Below are positions 23,079 through 35,149 of a DNA stretch of 64,000 bases, one piece after another. Each line of letters opens with the position of its first letter. Position 1 is the first letter of the stretch. A model generated the notes under the pieces. The model was not told the DNA's origin. It worked only from the letters and a program-made list of their open reading frames with translations, and did not search any database. Both the position numbers and the translations under genes were made by a program. Source of the stretch: Sipunculus nudus (lineage: Eukaryota; Annelida; Sipuncula; Golfingiida; Sipunculidae); contig CM049311.1 of NCBI GenBank assembly GCA_026874595.1, positions 56,241,953 through 56,305,952 on the forward strand. Reading direction: 5' to 3'.

Positions 23079-25641
23079 TAGTGTAGGGGCATATGTAGCA
23101 AATTCGTCCTGAGTAAATTTTGTTTGTAAAAATGTGACACCCCATACATTTTTGTTCTTCACCTTTCTATGAAGCCTTAAAAACATGGTGCCAATTTTTT
23201 TATTCAGTTTTGACATGTCTTTCAGCTTGTATTAAAATAGTATTTAAAATGTTAAATTAATAAACTTTGACCGAAACATAAACAAAATAAGCTGGGACAA
23301 GAGGATAGGAAAGGTTCTTTTTGGAATGTATTTACATACAAAACACACAAACTTAGTTCTCTGACTAGTTTGGGATTGTCTCAAATTATTTTTTGGTTAT
23401 ATTAAATGTACCTATTCACATACCAAGTGTGATAAACACATATAGTGTTAAATGCTTAATACACATAGCTTGATTTTTTTCTCCTTAAAATATGATAGTA
23501 TCTGCTAATATTTCATTTAAACCATTTGAGTACTCCTGTACACAAGTGATGTTAGGTTTGCGAGATCAGTGGTACAAATGCAAACATAGCGCGTATGCCA
23601 CCTTGCGGCCAAACCGCGCTACTTTACAAATCAAGATTTTCTCAACCATCCCAATCGTGTATCTTTTTTTTTTAATTTTCCATATCATTTCTCCTTGTTT
23701 GGTAGTTGTGCACGCGCAAGAACAGACGACCTCTAGTTATGGTCTTTTTATGGTACACAGACACACGTGGACTGTGTTTACTCACACACAGAACCATAAA
23801 AATGAATGAAACAGGTGAATTGGATATTGTAAGTCTGTGTACAGGGATGGTTTTGCAAAACTAATGATCAAATTGGTTCGCACTATATATTGATAGTACA
23901 AGCTAGGTGATACTCATTGTCCACAGATTACTATTTTCATAAAAAAAATGAATGTTGTACCAGTGATCTTGCTCCGACGGATGGAACAGCCACTGTGCCA
24001 TCACAAGTCATATAAGGATAATGAAAAAGCGACAAGAATTCAATAATAACCAGCATTTAACTTTACCATTGTTATATTTAAACTTTACCATTGGTTTTAC
24101 CATAGTTTCTGTTAAGATTTGTCCGTTTTTGTTATTGTACTGGTATAACCTGAATGCCTCGGTTTCATTTTCCCATAAATGTATAAAAGAAATTGGCCCA
24201 CCAAACAAAATAGATTAAATAATAGACCATTCGGGGGGGGGGGGGGTTAAAGATGGGATAGAAGAACAACTGTAAACACAATTCGATAACATTATGACTA
24301 ATGATGACACTTTTTTTGTTATGATTTGATATTTACTTCAAGTTTGTATCCTTCACAGGACTTTTCTTAAATTCTAAATTTTTAAGGTCCCTTTGTTTTG
24401 CTTTTCAAAACACTCTCCTTAATAAATTCTGCAGCAAAACATGCATTTCATTCAATGTTGATTATCTGTCCTTTACATGTCTCATTCTACTGTAAATGTC
24501 TGTAAATAAATGTCTGTAAATAACTGATGAAAATAGCTACTCCACAGAAGGTATAATTGCTCCCAAATGATATGCTATTGCCCGTACAAAGCTGATGTTT
24601 TATGAACAATGTTATTATTATTATTATTATTTTATTAATATTTTGCTTCTTAATATGTCCTCCATTTCACTGTGAATGGAGGACTAGGTAGAATTTCCTA
24701 AAACTTTGGGTTGGGTTAGTGAGGATCTGGCATTAAATCCAGTCAAAGTTGTTCTTTTTTTCTGTTGTTTATTCTTCACAAAATATGTAAAAAAAAATTA
24801 GTCATCCGCCTTAAAATTTTATAAATTATTTTTTGGATTATGACCAAAACATAAAAATACTACATAGAATTCCTTAGAAACCTTTAGAAATACTTTGGAT
24901 AAACTAACCGTAAGAGACGGGTTTCTATACCTTCACTATCAGCGAGCGGATAGTGATGTTGGTGATGTAATAATCGAACAATAGGATGATGCAATAACAA
25001 AATCATATCATATGGAAGAATAACAGGGCCATTTTCATATGTTATGTATAAATAAAGCAAATATTTAGTCACTGGTTAAAACCAAGGAAAGTGGAGCCAT
25101 ACTGTATACGATACAGGTTGCCTGAAATCAGCAAGTGGTCCGCCATATGTACATTGCACAAACTACCCAAGGATACCTTGTTGTCTCTATATGAATTTTT
25201 TTAATGAATTCATCAATGAAATTTTGTAGAACAATAAACTGGTGGACAAACAACAGCTGATTAATATTCATGATTAGTCTGATGGATCTTGATGCGGATC
25301 CATGTGTTGGCGGAGGTTTGTGCTCTACGGGTGCTCTCTAATATTGTAATAAACGTCTTAACGCAGTCTTTGAGTGTCTAGTTTAAGTTATTGTGATGTA
25401 ATATATCTTACTAACCATTTTGAGGTGTTTTGTTGCTAAATATCTCTCTGTATGAAATATTTATATATAATGGTCCTCAATTTTTGCTCTAAATTCAAAT
25501 TTGACCTGAAAAAATGACAAAACAACTATAGAAAAATTGGCATCATATTTTTTTGTAAAGTTTAAGGTCTAAGGATCACAAAATTGTAAGGTGTCCACTT
25601 TTTACAGGGTAAAATTACTCGGTGACATATGCCCCACACTA
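23079..25641. mobile_element. putative 2.56-kb non-autonomous transposon with diverged terminal inverted repeats
   Basis: The left end TAGTGTAGGGGCATATGT (23079-23096), followed by GAGTAAATTTTGTTTGTAAA (from 23112), is mirrored by the right end. The reverse complement of the right end reads TAGTGTGGGGCATATGTCAC, then GAGTAATTTTACCCTGTAAA. Similarity extends for about 85-100 bp at roughly 70% by eye. Both ends start with TA, which fits a TA target-site family. The interior has no transposase; the open frame at 23492-23809 shows no known domain. A 14-bp poly-G tract lies at 24233-24246. Confidence 0.5.
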
Positions 25642-25675
25642 TCTTCGTCGAACGCGCTGGTTTACAGAGGATTAA

Positions 25676-26230
25676 ACTATAGTCCGTTCATCCCCTCATG
25701 TCCACCTGTTTTTTGCAATGAAAATTTTTATTAGGTACATTTCAAGGGAAACAATTATAGTGTAGAGGAGAGGATTACAGAACCTAATTTTCAACTAGGT
25801 AACTAAATTCCTACCTTTTGCCATATTTGAGTAACAGAATTATAAGTATAATATAAAAAATATGAGAAATCAGTCTACATTTTACAACATATCAGACCCA
25901 CTTATGGCGGTCAAGGTCATTGGTCACATGCAAAAACAGCCTCAACTGACAGCTGCTGATTGGATGATCTCATGTAAACACTCTAAAAAATAAAACCAGC
26001 TAAAACAAAGATGGCTACTTATGGAGGGACACACAATATCTGCCTGATCATGATAAAGAGACTAAAATGTTATGAAACATGAACGGCGGATTTATTGTAA
26101 AATTTTTAACTGCCATATTAGGTTGTCACTTCCATATGTTGTTTACTTGGAAAATATTGAAAAATATAAACTTTTAAGTAAATCATCTACAAAAAACAGG
26201 TGGACAGCAGGTGGTGAAATGGACTATAGT
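25676..26230. mobile_element. 555-bp MITE-like foldback element
   Basis: The left arm starts ACTATAGTCCGTTCATCCCC and runs through CATGTCCACCTGTTTTTTG (ending 25715). The right arm (26190-26230) is its inverted complement with a few mismatches: CAAAAAACAGGTGGACAGC to GGACTATAGT. Arms are about 40 bp. The interior is non-coding. It lies only 34 bp to the right of the 2.56-kb element. Confidence 0.65.
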
Positions 26231-26889
26231 CTTGTGAATGGGCTTACCTAGGTCTCCGAGTGCAAACGGGGGCTGGTTGAGGAGGCAACAAATGCGTGGC
26301 TCTGCGACTGGAGACATCTAGTTGCCAAGTGTGATATAAGTATATAGACCCTGACTTGTATCCGGTTCTCTCCCAGCATGTAAATTTTCATGAAGATGCC
26401 TCAATATTCTCTGTACAATTCTCTGAAATAAAGTAACACATTAATCATGGTCATAATGGTCATTTTACCTTTGACTATCTAATTGTCCTATCCATGAACT
26501 CTATGCGACCTTAATCGCATATTCATTCAATGAATAAACATAAGCATGGGACTAAGGAGCAACCAATCAGGTGACCTTAAACATTGTAAAGCGTCAATCA
26601 TCTGACAAAAACAAAATTTTGCATAATTTTGCAGAGCTCTGTCAAACAGAACACGTGTAGTCTGTAAATACTACCAGTACCCATGTCGGCATGTTTTCCG
26701 GGATATTTTATTATACGAAGGAGACAGTATTAAAAGTTTCTAGGCTATAGGTTGCGGGAGCCATTCCTCCGACTACGGAGTGAATAATAATGTCTTACCT
26801 GGCACATAATTCGTATGGGTCAAATAATCCAATATATATTGCAACACAGTTCATATATTACTGCGATATAGTAAACAATGGTCAGGTGA
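26231..26889. other. non-coding
   Basis: I see no gene here, only ordinary AT-rich sequence. Confidence 0.5.
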
Positions 26890-26894
26890 TACCA

Positions 26895-26952
26895 GTTGAT
26901 GACGTAAGTCAATACGACGTCATGCGTCATCGCCCTTTATGACGTCATTATT
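26895..26952 (+). promoter_or_regulatory. cluster of CRE/ATF-type motifs
   Basis: Within about 55 bp there are TGACGTAA (26900-26907), CGACGTCAT (26919-26927) and TGACGTCA (26940-26947). They lie just upstream of the open frame at 26977. Motifs of this type bind bZIP factors of the CREB/ATF families. Function is inferred from motif density only. Confidence 0.3.
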
Positions 26953-26976
26953 ATGTTATAATCAGCTCTCGATACC

Positions 26977-27387
26977 ATGGGCATGGAAGTTCATATGTGT
27001 AAGAGCGTGTTGGGGGCTCATTATAATAATAAGTTAAAAGAGCGGAGCATTTGGGCTGTGGTGACGTGGGTAGGTCAATTTAAGAAGGTCGGCGCCGTTT
27101 TCCATAAGCCGAGTTTGACACAGGCCGAGTCCACTGGTGTAGGTTCAGATAGATGGTGCATACTGGCTGAAGCTTTGTTTTACTTCTGGGTAGATGAACA
27201 TGCTGCAGAGCCTGTTTTTTGTCTGAGTATTCTTGTCATGTATCTTTGGAAGAGGTCACACCAGTTGGTAGGTAAATTAGAAAAGAAATTACATTTTTTT
27301 CGGTGGAAGTACGTGCTTTCTTTTTATTGTAATGCTGGCTTTAATAAGTACTATGACCATCTGAAGAAATTTCATTTCAGTTTATAA
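26977..27387 (+). CDS. hypothetical protein, 136 aa, weak candidate
   Basis: I do not recognise this protein. The frame is open for 136 codons from an ATG in the context ACCATGG, which resembles a good eukaryotic start. It is relatively rich in Trp, Lys and aromatic residues. A hydrophobic stretch near residues 80-90 (FCLSILVMYLW) could be a weak membrane segment. It has no cysteine pattern or known motif. A CRE-like motif cluster lies about 30 bp upstream, which is the only contextual support. The length is only modestly above chance for this composition, so it may be a random frame or an exon of an unseen gene. Confidence 0.2.
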   Translation: MGMEVHMCKSVLGAHYNNKLKERSIWAVVTWVGQFKKVGAVFHKPSLTQAESTGVGSDRWCILAEALFYFWVDEHAAEPVFCLSILVMYLWKRSHQLVGKLEKKLHFFRWKYVLSFYCNAGFNKYYDHLKKFHFSL

Positions 27388-28593
27388 CTGCATGAAAAGG
27401 CTATGGCAAAGGAATAAAGTGGAGTAAACAAGACTCGGTCCTGCTTGTAAAACCATCTTTTTTGCTGGTCATACAACAAATGAACTCCCCAAAAGGCGCA
27501 CTGGTTTGTGAGCTAAACACGACCGTTGGGCACAGTCTAGACCACAGAAGTCCGTCAACAGACTTACCTTTTTTCAGGAATTTTTTTTTTTTTTATCAAA
27601 AATATGTAAAATAACTTTTGTCGTAAACAATGCTGTATCTTAAAATAATTGAAAAAAAAATGTTCAGGAAGAAAATCTATGGACGACATTATTGTTACAT
27701 AAATTAATATGAAACGCTCTGTTATGATCAACGAAGCAGCTGTTTCCAGTTTATTGTTAGAGGAAGGCCTTCTCTCGCGTTTTTTAATGTGGTTGCCGTG
27801 GCTTCCTAGTAATGATGTACTTTATATGTATTTAATGCAATCCGTGGTATTATTACCACTGTAGGCTCAATAGCTGTGTATTTACAATTTTGTTGTTTTG
27901 TCTGCTGTAATCTGCTACATATATTGATTGTTGCTTGCGTTCCTGACAGTTTACTAGAGCATAAACATCAGTTATTGGCAATGGAGGACCATTTCACAAG
28001 GAATTAGAATTTCTTAATTAGATTTTTTATTTATTTTTTTTATACTAAGGACATAAACCAGTGCATAAAATACAGAGAGAAACATACAGATGTTATAAAC
28101 ATATCTGTCCCACTGATCTAGGATCTAAGAAAAGGGTTACATATCACTTGACTGAAACTTTTCAAGAACATGTTTTGTAATAAATCCCGCCGGCTGAGAC
28201 ACTTTAAATGTCCTTAGTGATATTTTGTATAGACCCATACAGCAATAAGGCACACGAAGTTGGATAGACCAAATTTAATACTACGGAACTGTTAAATAAA
28301 TGATATTTAAGGCTTTGGAGTTTTTGACCATGAAAACTAAATGCAAAAATGTTGCATATATGATGTATTTATGACATATTTTGTGCGTACGATATTGCAG
28401 TCAGGTAGCAAACTGTATGGTTGGCGAACCGTGAAGATTATATTAATTTATTAAACATTTGTAATCTGTATTTTTGCGCCTGGGATCACAGCTCTGACTG
28501 GACGGTTCTTAAACAGAAACTATGGGGTTCTTTTTATTAAACGGACTGTAATATTAGTTATCCCATCAGCATAAAATGGCCTAGCTAGTGGGA

Positions 28594-28624
<31 letters not shown>

Positions 28625-30925
28625 CTCAAAGGCGTGTGATGTGGGGAGGGGGGGAGGGTGTCGCCCTTTTTATAGACACCTTTTTGGGGACAATATATAT
28701 AAATATATATAATAAAGACATGCTTCAAAAGTATCAATTATGTTTCCAGTTTAGATTAATTCTAAACCAGGTTTAGGTATAACATTTTATGATAATGTCG
28801 GTAATGGAACCAAAGTCGATAATTCGGTGTTATCAATTCAGTGTCAGTCCTAATGAGCGTGGTCTAGATGGGCGTGCGGAACCAAAGCCTGGTCCAGGTT
28901 GGCGTAGCCTGAATGGGCGCACTGATTTATAAAAACATGGGGCGGCCGGGCATGGTCTGCATGAACTCGGTCGTTGAATAGAGATATAACCCACCCCCCC
29001 CCCCCCCCATCCCCTAGGATTTGACGCCCCTGATGTAATGTAGACGTTTATCATATTTTATGTCAAGTTTCAAGACAAAAATCCAAGCAGATCTGTTCAC
29101 CTTGGTTTTTTCCTTTCCTAAATTACGGCATTATGATGGCTTATTCAGATGGCTTATTCAGTCCGTAAACTATTTTTTTCAATATGGTCCTTGGTCAATG
29201 TTTTCTTTTTACCACAAAAACTGATTTTTTTTTGTTATTCATAACACCAACGCCATGTGCTTCTGTGTTCAGGGAGTAAATCAATAAGCCAGATGGAGCG
29301 ACATATGGCTGCTGCTAATACTGAGTAGGTTTATCAAAACTAACATGTTCAATTTAATTAAAAAGAAATGTAACACATGGATGAAAGGCGGGTATTATTA
29401 CATACACGGAAACAAATTTAAATTTGTATATCAGGCTTCCCACAAATTGTCGGATATTATTTTCCTTTTTTTTTTCTTTGATACACTGCTTTAACCGTCC
29501 AGTCCTCGAACATTGTTCTTTTCTTTAATCAGCATTGATGTAGATATCCTCGTTACAAAATATGAGAACTTGAGACTGATATATCAAAAAATGCTTTTCT
29601 CTTCTTTGTCTGCCAGTGTCCGCTAAAATTTAAGGTTCTTGTGGGTAAAATGTTTAAGAAAATACATAATGCAAAAACATTCAAATTTTGAATATACTTT
29701 CTTAAGTATTTCAAGAATTTATAGGAACCCTACATATATATTACTCCTAAACTATACTTAACATATAATAAACCTATACATAACCAGTGTACGGTTGCAG
29801 CTATAGCAACTGATGACATCTCGTCATATATCTTAATAAGTACACCTCGCTTACTTAGAAGAGTAGCGACCTGTAAGCAAATTTATATATCGAGCGTGTG
29901 TGTAGATTATTTATATTGCCACTAGGCGGTTCTATACATTATCTTTTATAACAGTGTTTTATACTTTATACTTTCCGTTATTATTCTCTGCATTTTTTAC
30001 AAATATCAGTACCTCAGGCATGGACATGACGTGAAGTGTTGGCCGGACAGTTATCTCTCGCTAGGGAAATCACTGTCTTCAATTTAACAGATATTGATCA
30101 AAACTTGAACGTTTTTGGAGCTGGTTTTGCCAGTTAAATAACAGATCCACAAATTCAGTTTTCGTTAACTAGCAAATAAGATAAAGAATTGTTGGAGTGT
30201 TTTAATTGTCTCCCGTGAGTGTTTGACTTTTGCAGGTTGAATGGTACCCGTGGTTGAGTGGTTGTCCAAGGATCTGAGGTCGCATGTAGCAATAACAAGA
30301 ATCGGGTCCACACAAACACACACACACGCGCGCACACCCACCCTCATGAATGGGAATGAATGTATATCTTCCTGGCGAAGGCGATAAAATATTGATATGT
30401 TCTGTACGGTCTGTCACCAGTTTTGCTATTTGATTCAACTTCATATGCACCAACAAGTATTGGGACACACGTTAAAATGAAAGACCCGCCCTTATAATGC
30501 AATATTTACGTAATGTTTACGCGAAACATCCCCGAATATAATGTAAATCAAATGTTATTTATTTTTTGCATAATATAAATATTTGTCTAATATTTATTCT
30601 GCGGATCACCCGTCGATATAACGCAAATTAAATGTAATATTAACGTAGGAAGCTAGTTACTATAAATTTATTGCAGAGCAAACTACCCAAGTTGTATAAT
30701 GCAAATAGAAACTTTTATAAATTTACGTGTACACCGTTCTGTTGATAAATTTACTTAGAAGTATCGTCACAGTATTTTAGAATTAAGCCACACTTCCACT
30801 TGTATGTCTTGTGTAGGTGTGCAGAAAAATACTACAGAAAAAGATTGTCCTCGGTGGGCGGTGCCACTCCGTGTACGTTTGAAGTTTTTTTTTTGGCTAA
30901 TTGGAGTGTGTAGTATATTAATTAC
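27388..30925. other. intergenic, non-coding
   Basis: I found no gene. It contains a G-run at 28607-28623, a C-run at 28994-29008 and a short CA/CG-rich tract near 30310-30340. Open frames across the G-run (28588-28776, 28833-29054) are not credible. Confidence 0.5.
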
Positions 30926-31340
30926 TAGTGTTGTAGTCGAGTCTACACCATCAAAGTCCGAGTGCTAGTCCGAGTCCAGGCCACTAGAGTCAAAGTCAGA
31001 GTCCTTGAGATTCCTGCCCGAGTCATTTGGAACCTTAGTCTAAGTCCGAGTCCAATACAAATATCCTTAAAGAGCAAACTGGAAATTCCAGGTTATCATG
31101 TACATTACATTTATAGCTCCCGATACTGTGCAAAGCTTGGTATGTGTAGTGTTATTATTTTGTAATATTCTGTTAGTAGTTCGCACATTTTAATAATTAT
31201 TTATAATATGTGACAGAGTTTACTTTTATTAGATTTGAGATGGACTCTGCCTGATTTCTTCTTACCTCCGAGTACAAGTACGAGTCCAGAACCATCGAGT
31301 CTATGTCCAAGTCGCTAAAAACGGACTCGAGTCCCCACAT
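30926..31340. mobile_element. hAT-like non-autonomous element, about 415 bp
   Basis: The left end TAGTGTTGTAGTCGAGTC (30926-30943) is mirrored by GACTCGAGTCCCCACA at the right end (31324-31339). Both subterminal regions are full of short motifs of the type GTCCGAGTC and AGTCCGAGTCC, as in many hAT transposons. The flanks TTAATTAC (left) and TTAATGAC (right) match at 7 of 8 positions, consistent with an 8-bp target-site duplication. No transposase is encoded. Family assignment rests on structure alone. Confidence 0.5.
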
Positions 31341-32389
31341 TAATGACTTATACGGAAACGTACGTGGACACTTTGTGCCATTTTATATTTAAAAACACAA
31401 AAACGTGACATGTGTGGCCCGCACCGCACTCACACGGCTTCAGTACGAGTGGACATGTAGCTTTATCAGTGTCAGTTCTGACACAATACTAATTTGGGCA
31501 TCGGCTTTTCATTGAGTGGCAGTTAATCAGATTTAATCAGACGCTGTTGGATTGACAGGTTCTTGCTCTTCTTCCACATTCAAAAGATGTCAGCTTCCGT
31601 ATCAGAGTTCCGTTTATGCCAGAGATTCCTGATGATGAAACAGAAACATTCCTGATGAAGGATGAACCGTTCTTCTGTCAGCTGGTATCAGTTTATGTAT
31701 TGAAATTCTGCCATTTTAACACTTTATCACTCCTCAGGGCACAGTAAACCTAATGAAAGAATCAGCTCTTGCAGCCCAAAACTCAACCTTTTGTACTAGA
31801 ACGAAAAGTACTATCCAGTATAACATGTGATCTAATCTGTAAGGATAGTATGAGTGCTTCTCGCCACTCTGTAAGCTAAGCAAACAAAGTCCGTTCCTAT
31901 CATCCATATCAAATATCCAATGGTACCTGTTATTTCGTTATCTTTGTTGCACCAGCAAAACGCCCGCAAAACATTTGGTTAAGGATAGCTTTTGACTTCA
32001 TATTTTGAACTTATTTATTCTGCATAATGTTTATGTTAAGTGTTGGAAATAGTCTAATTTTATTTTCGTATAATGCAACCAATTCATATTTATTCTGTCA
32101 ATATTTTCAACATACAAGATTTTTTTTTTTTTTACTTTCTTCTACGTAAGACTGGAACCCCTCCCGGTCATTAAGAAGTGTTGGATATCTGGTTAATCAT
32201 TTCATGAATTGTAATCTATAACATTTAGAAGTGTCATGATCAAAATACTTGAATAGTTTAACTATATATACTACAAAGCAGTTTTTGGATATTGACAAAT
32301 GGATTAATATATACCTTTCCGTTAAGCAAATCTGTCCTACAAGTAGGCTAGTGTCACCGGATAGTTTGCAAAGTGAGTGACAGAGTACA
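31341..32389. other. non-coding
   Basis: I found no gene. A T-run of about 13 bp is near 32120. Confidence 0.5.
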
Positions 32390-32640
32390 TAGTTATTAGC
32401 GGTGTACATAGTGACAGCTAGTGTACTAAGTGACTGAGTACAGAGAGAATGACAATGTGCATGCTCATCGAGTGACGGTTTACGTTATGCACGTACTGAG
32501 TGACAGTACATGAAGTGAGTGACAATGGACGCTAGAGAGACAATGAAGTTAATGAGTAAGAGTGAAACTAACACAGTGAGTGACGGTGTACGTAGTATGT
32601 GACCATAGTGACCATACAGTATATGGTGAGTAGCAGGGAA
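32390..32640 (+). repeat. degenerate GTGAGTGACAGTGTAC-type minisatellite
   Basis: Irregular repeats of about 20-23 bp built on AGTGAGTGACRGTGTACG. They are heavily diverged, and the exact period is uncertain. Confidence 0.5.
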
Positions 32641-35149
32641 GTAGCGAGTGGAAGTGTAGATGAGTCAATATATGTAAGACACTCGTATTAAAGTACGATA
32701 TTGAACAAAGAAGAGGATGCACTGGAGCAGTCACTGTGCGAGGTTCCACAGCAGGAAGCCTGTCCTGGGTACCAGCCACGCCCAGAGCCTGTCGGTGACG
32801 CATTAAACATCCCGCGGGCGTGTTGTCTAGACGCTATAATAGAACAAGGGATTTACGATGTGAGCGCAGTCAGTGCGCGGGATATCAAACAAACCCGTTA
32901 ATTCTCACCCAGTAACCATGTATTCATTGCTGTGGATTCATCACGACGTCACATCTATTGGTGTAAGAGGTTTAGCCATATCAGCCGTGTATTCCTTCTA
33001 ATGCCACTTCAGCGCTCACCACTCTGGTGGTAACCGTACCTTTATCTCGGATATCACGTGGTTTGTCCTTTGACTTTCGCATTTGTCAGAAAATATGTTC
33101 ATGCAGTAGCCGGTATGGCACTCTTTATAGAGTATAAAATACAAACTTCAGAACATTCAAGTTATTCATTTACATAAAAGTGACATCAGTATGGCAAAGA
33201 ATCCAATCCATCAGTAAAACATAGAAACCCTCACTCTGAGCAATTTAACTTGCTAAATCCATGTAAATATTTAAGTCTATTATGACATTAGTATTATTAG
33301 ATATATACGTGTGTGCTCAATATTTACTTGCAGTGGTGCATTAATTACTTTGTCATAACTTTGTCAGTTACAAAAACAATGGCTTGACTCTACATAACTC
33401 TATGGCAAATGTCTCTTCTATAGCCTTCTTGGAGCGGGTTTGACCATAGAAGACTGTTATGTCTTTTCTTGTACAGTAAAATGAGACATTGCTTTTAATT
33501 CATATAGTGTCATAAACTATATATATACAGAATTAATGTTACTTAGAGGTAAGCAGCTATTTGCCACCATCCACCTCTCGATTTTCCTTGTTACTGCGCA
33601 TGCGTGTTCGTTAATGACTGGAGTTTATAAAAATTAGACTATGTCCCTAGAAGAAGTTAGTCGCATGCAGGAAGACTATATGTACTTTGCATGGGCGTCC
33701 GTATTTGTGGTACAAAGAAATGCTAACACAATATATTTTAAGGAATATAGAGAGGCAATTTGCCTTATGTTGATTTACAGTAAGTGTATCTTACATAACT
33801 GATTTCATATATTGATAAAAACTGTCACCATAATTTTAAAGATTCCCGGAGAATCATACATCTCTGTAATGGATTCACTGGGGACACCGAGTGTGAAGTT
33901 GTATTGGATAATTAATGGGTGAAAATGGAGCTCATTAGTGTAAGTGGAGTACTGCATGCGTGTTATACAATACATGGCACTATGGTATAAATCACTCAGG
34001 CAGTCAAATAGGGCCTTAATACAGGTCCAATGCTTATATTCAGTGTTATATTATTTAAGAGTTTTCTTTTGTGCAACTTGGAATTCGTTAATGTGCACTG
34101 CATTTGCGACAGTGTTTCGCGTTAACTATAATGTCATAAATGCCCTCTGAGATAATACATTAATTGTAAAATTGTGACTTTCCGACTCTATACAGAAATA
34201 TCCAAGAAACAGTCTTGTAGAACAGTACAGATATTCCAGATTTCCATCCTTCTATGCTTAGCATAAGCTTTGGACGTTTTTAAAAAGGGGGGGGGGGCTT
34301 ATTCGGGGGGGGGGGGGCGCGAGTAAATGACATATAAATTTAAATGTTGGGGGTGTGGGGGGGGGGGTTGGTCGCATTCAGCAAGTGTAGCGAAAGGGGA
34401 AGGGTGAGGGACGGGGTATCCCCGGCCCTCGCATGATTTAGAAACGTTTGAAAAAATAAAACATAATATATCCATTTCCTACTTGTAATCACATGCTGCA
34501 CCACGCGATAAATACGGAATAATGAATATTGAATTTTCAGCATCATGTGTGCCAACTTAAAAATATTTATACCCTAATATAGTCTCTTTCAAATCTTAAT
34601 AAAACTTCAGATCCGTTACTGGGTTTTAATTTTACTCAAAAACATAGGCATGCACGAAAGAAATATAGGCCTACTGAGAGGCAAAACACATACCATTTTC
34701 AAACTTACATGAAGTATAAGTTGTAATTAAAATAAATATAACCATGATCAATTAATTTTTTGAATACTGACCCGATTTCAGTCATATTAAATTACACATT
34801 GAGCAATATAAAAAAAATGTTATATTTCAAAGCAGACATCTCTATCAGGTTATCAGTTTAAATATTAAGCATACAAGTATATTTCCAACCATTTTCCCTA
34901 AAATGAATTGCATTATATTTAAAACCCTTACCTCTAAAACTTACACATTACTGACCTATATAAACACACTCAATTAAGGAATGTCTCAGCTGTTTTCACG
35001 TGAGGCCTACAGTTGACTAGAAGAAATACAATGGATTTCCATTTATGGAATTTACGTAATTTTTTAAAGAAAAGCCACACTGGCCTCCACGCTTGGGCCA
35101 AAAAGTGAGGGGGGGGGGGGGGTCCAAAGCCTATGCTCAGTCATCGCCA
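32641..35149. other. non-coding with several poly-G tracts
   Basis: I found no gene. G-runs lie at 34287-34297, 34305-34317, about 34352-34368 (interrupted) and 35110-35122, all on the same strand and just before the 44-bp satellite. Confidence 0.5.

Noticed and set aside
30240-30310. tRNA-Ser/Leu-like string GTGGTTGAGTGGTTGTCCAAGG
   Set aside because: It resembles a D-arm region, but the acceptor and T arms do not pair. A chance or highly decayed SINE is more likely.
31620-31670. Second hammerhead candidate (CTGATGATGAAAC near 31629)
   Set aside because: CTGATGA is followed by GAAA after one base, so there is no stem II.
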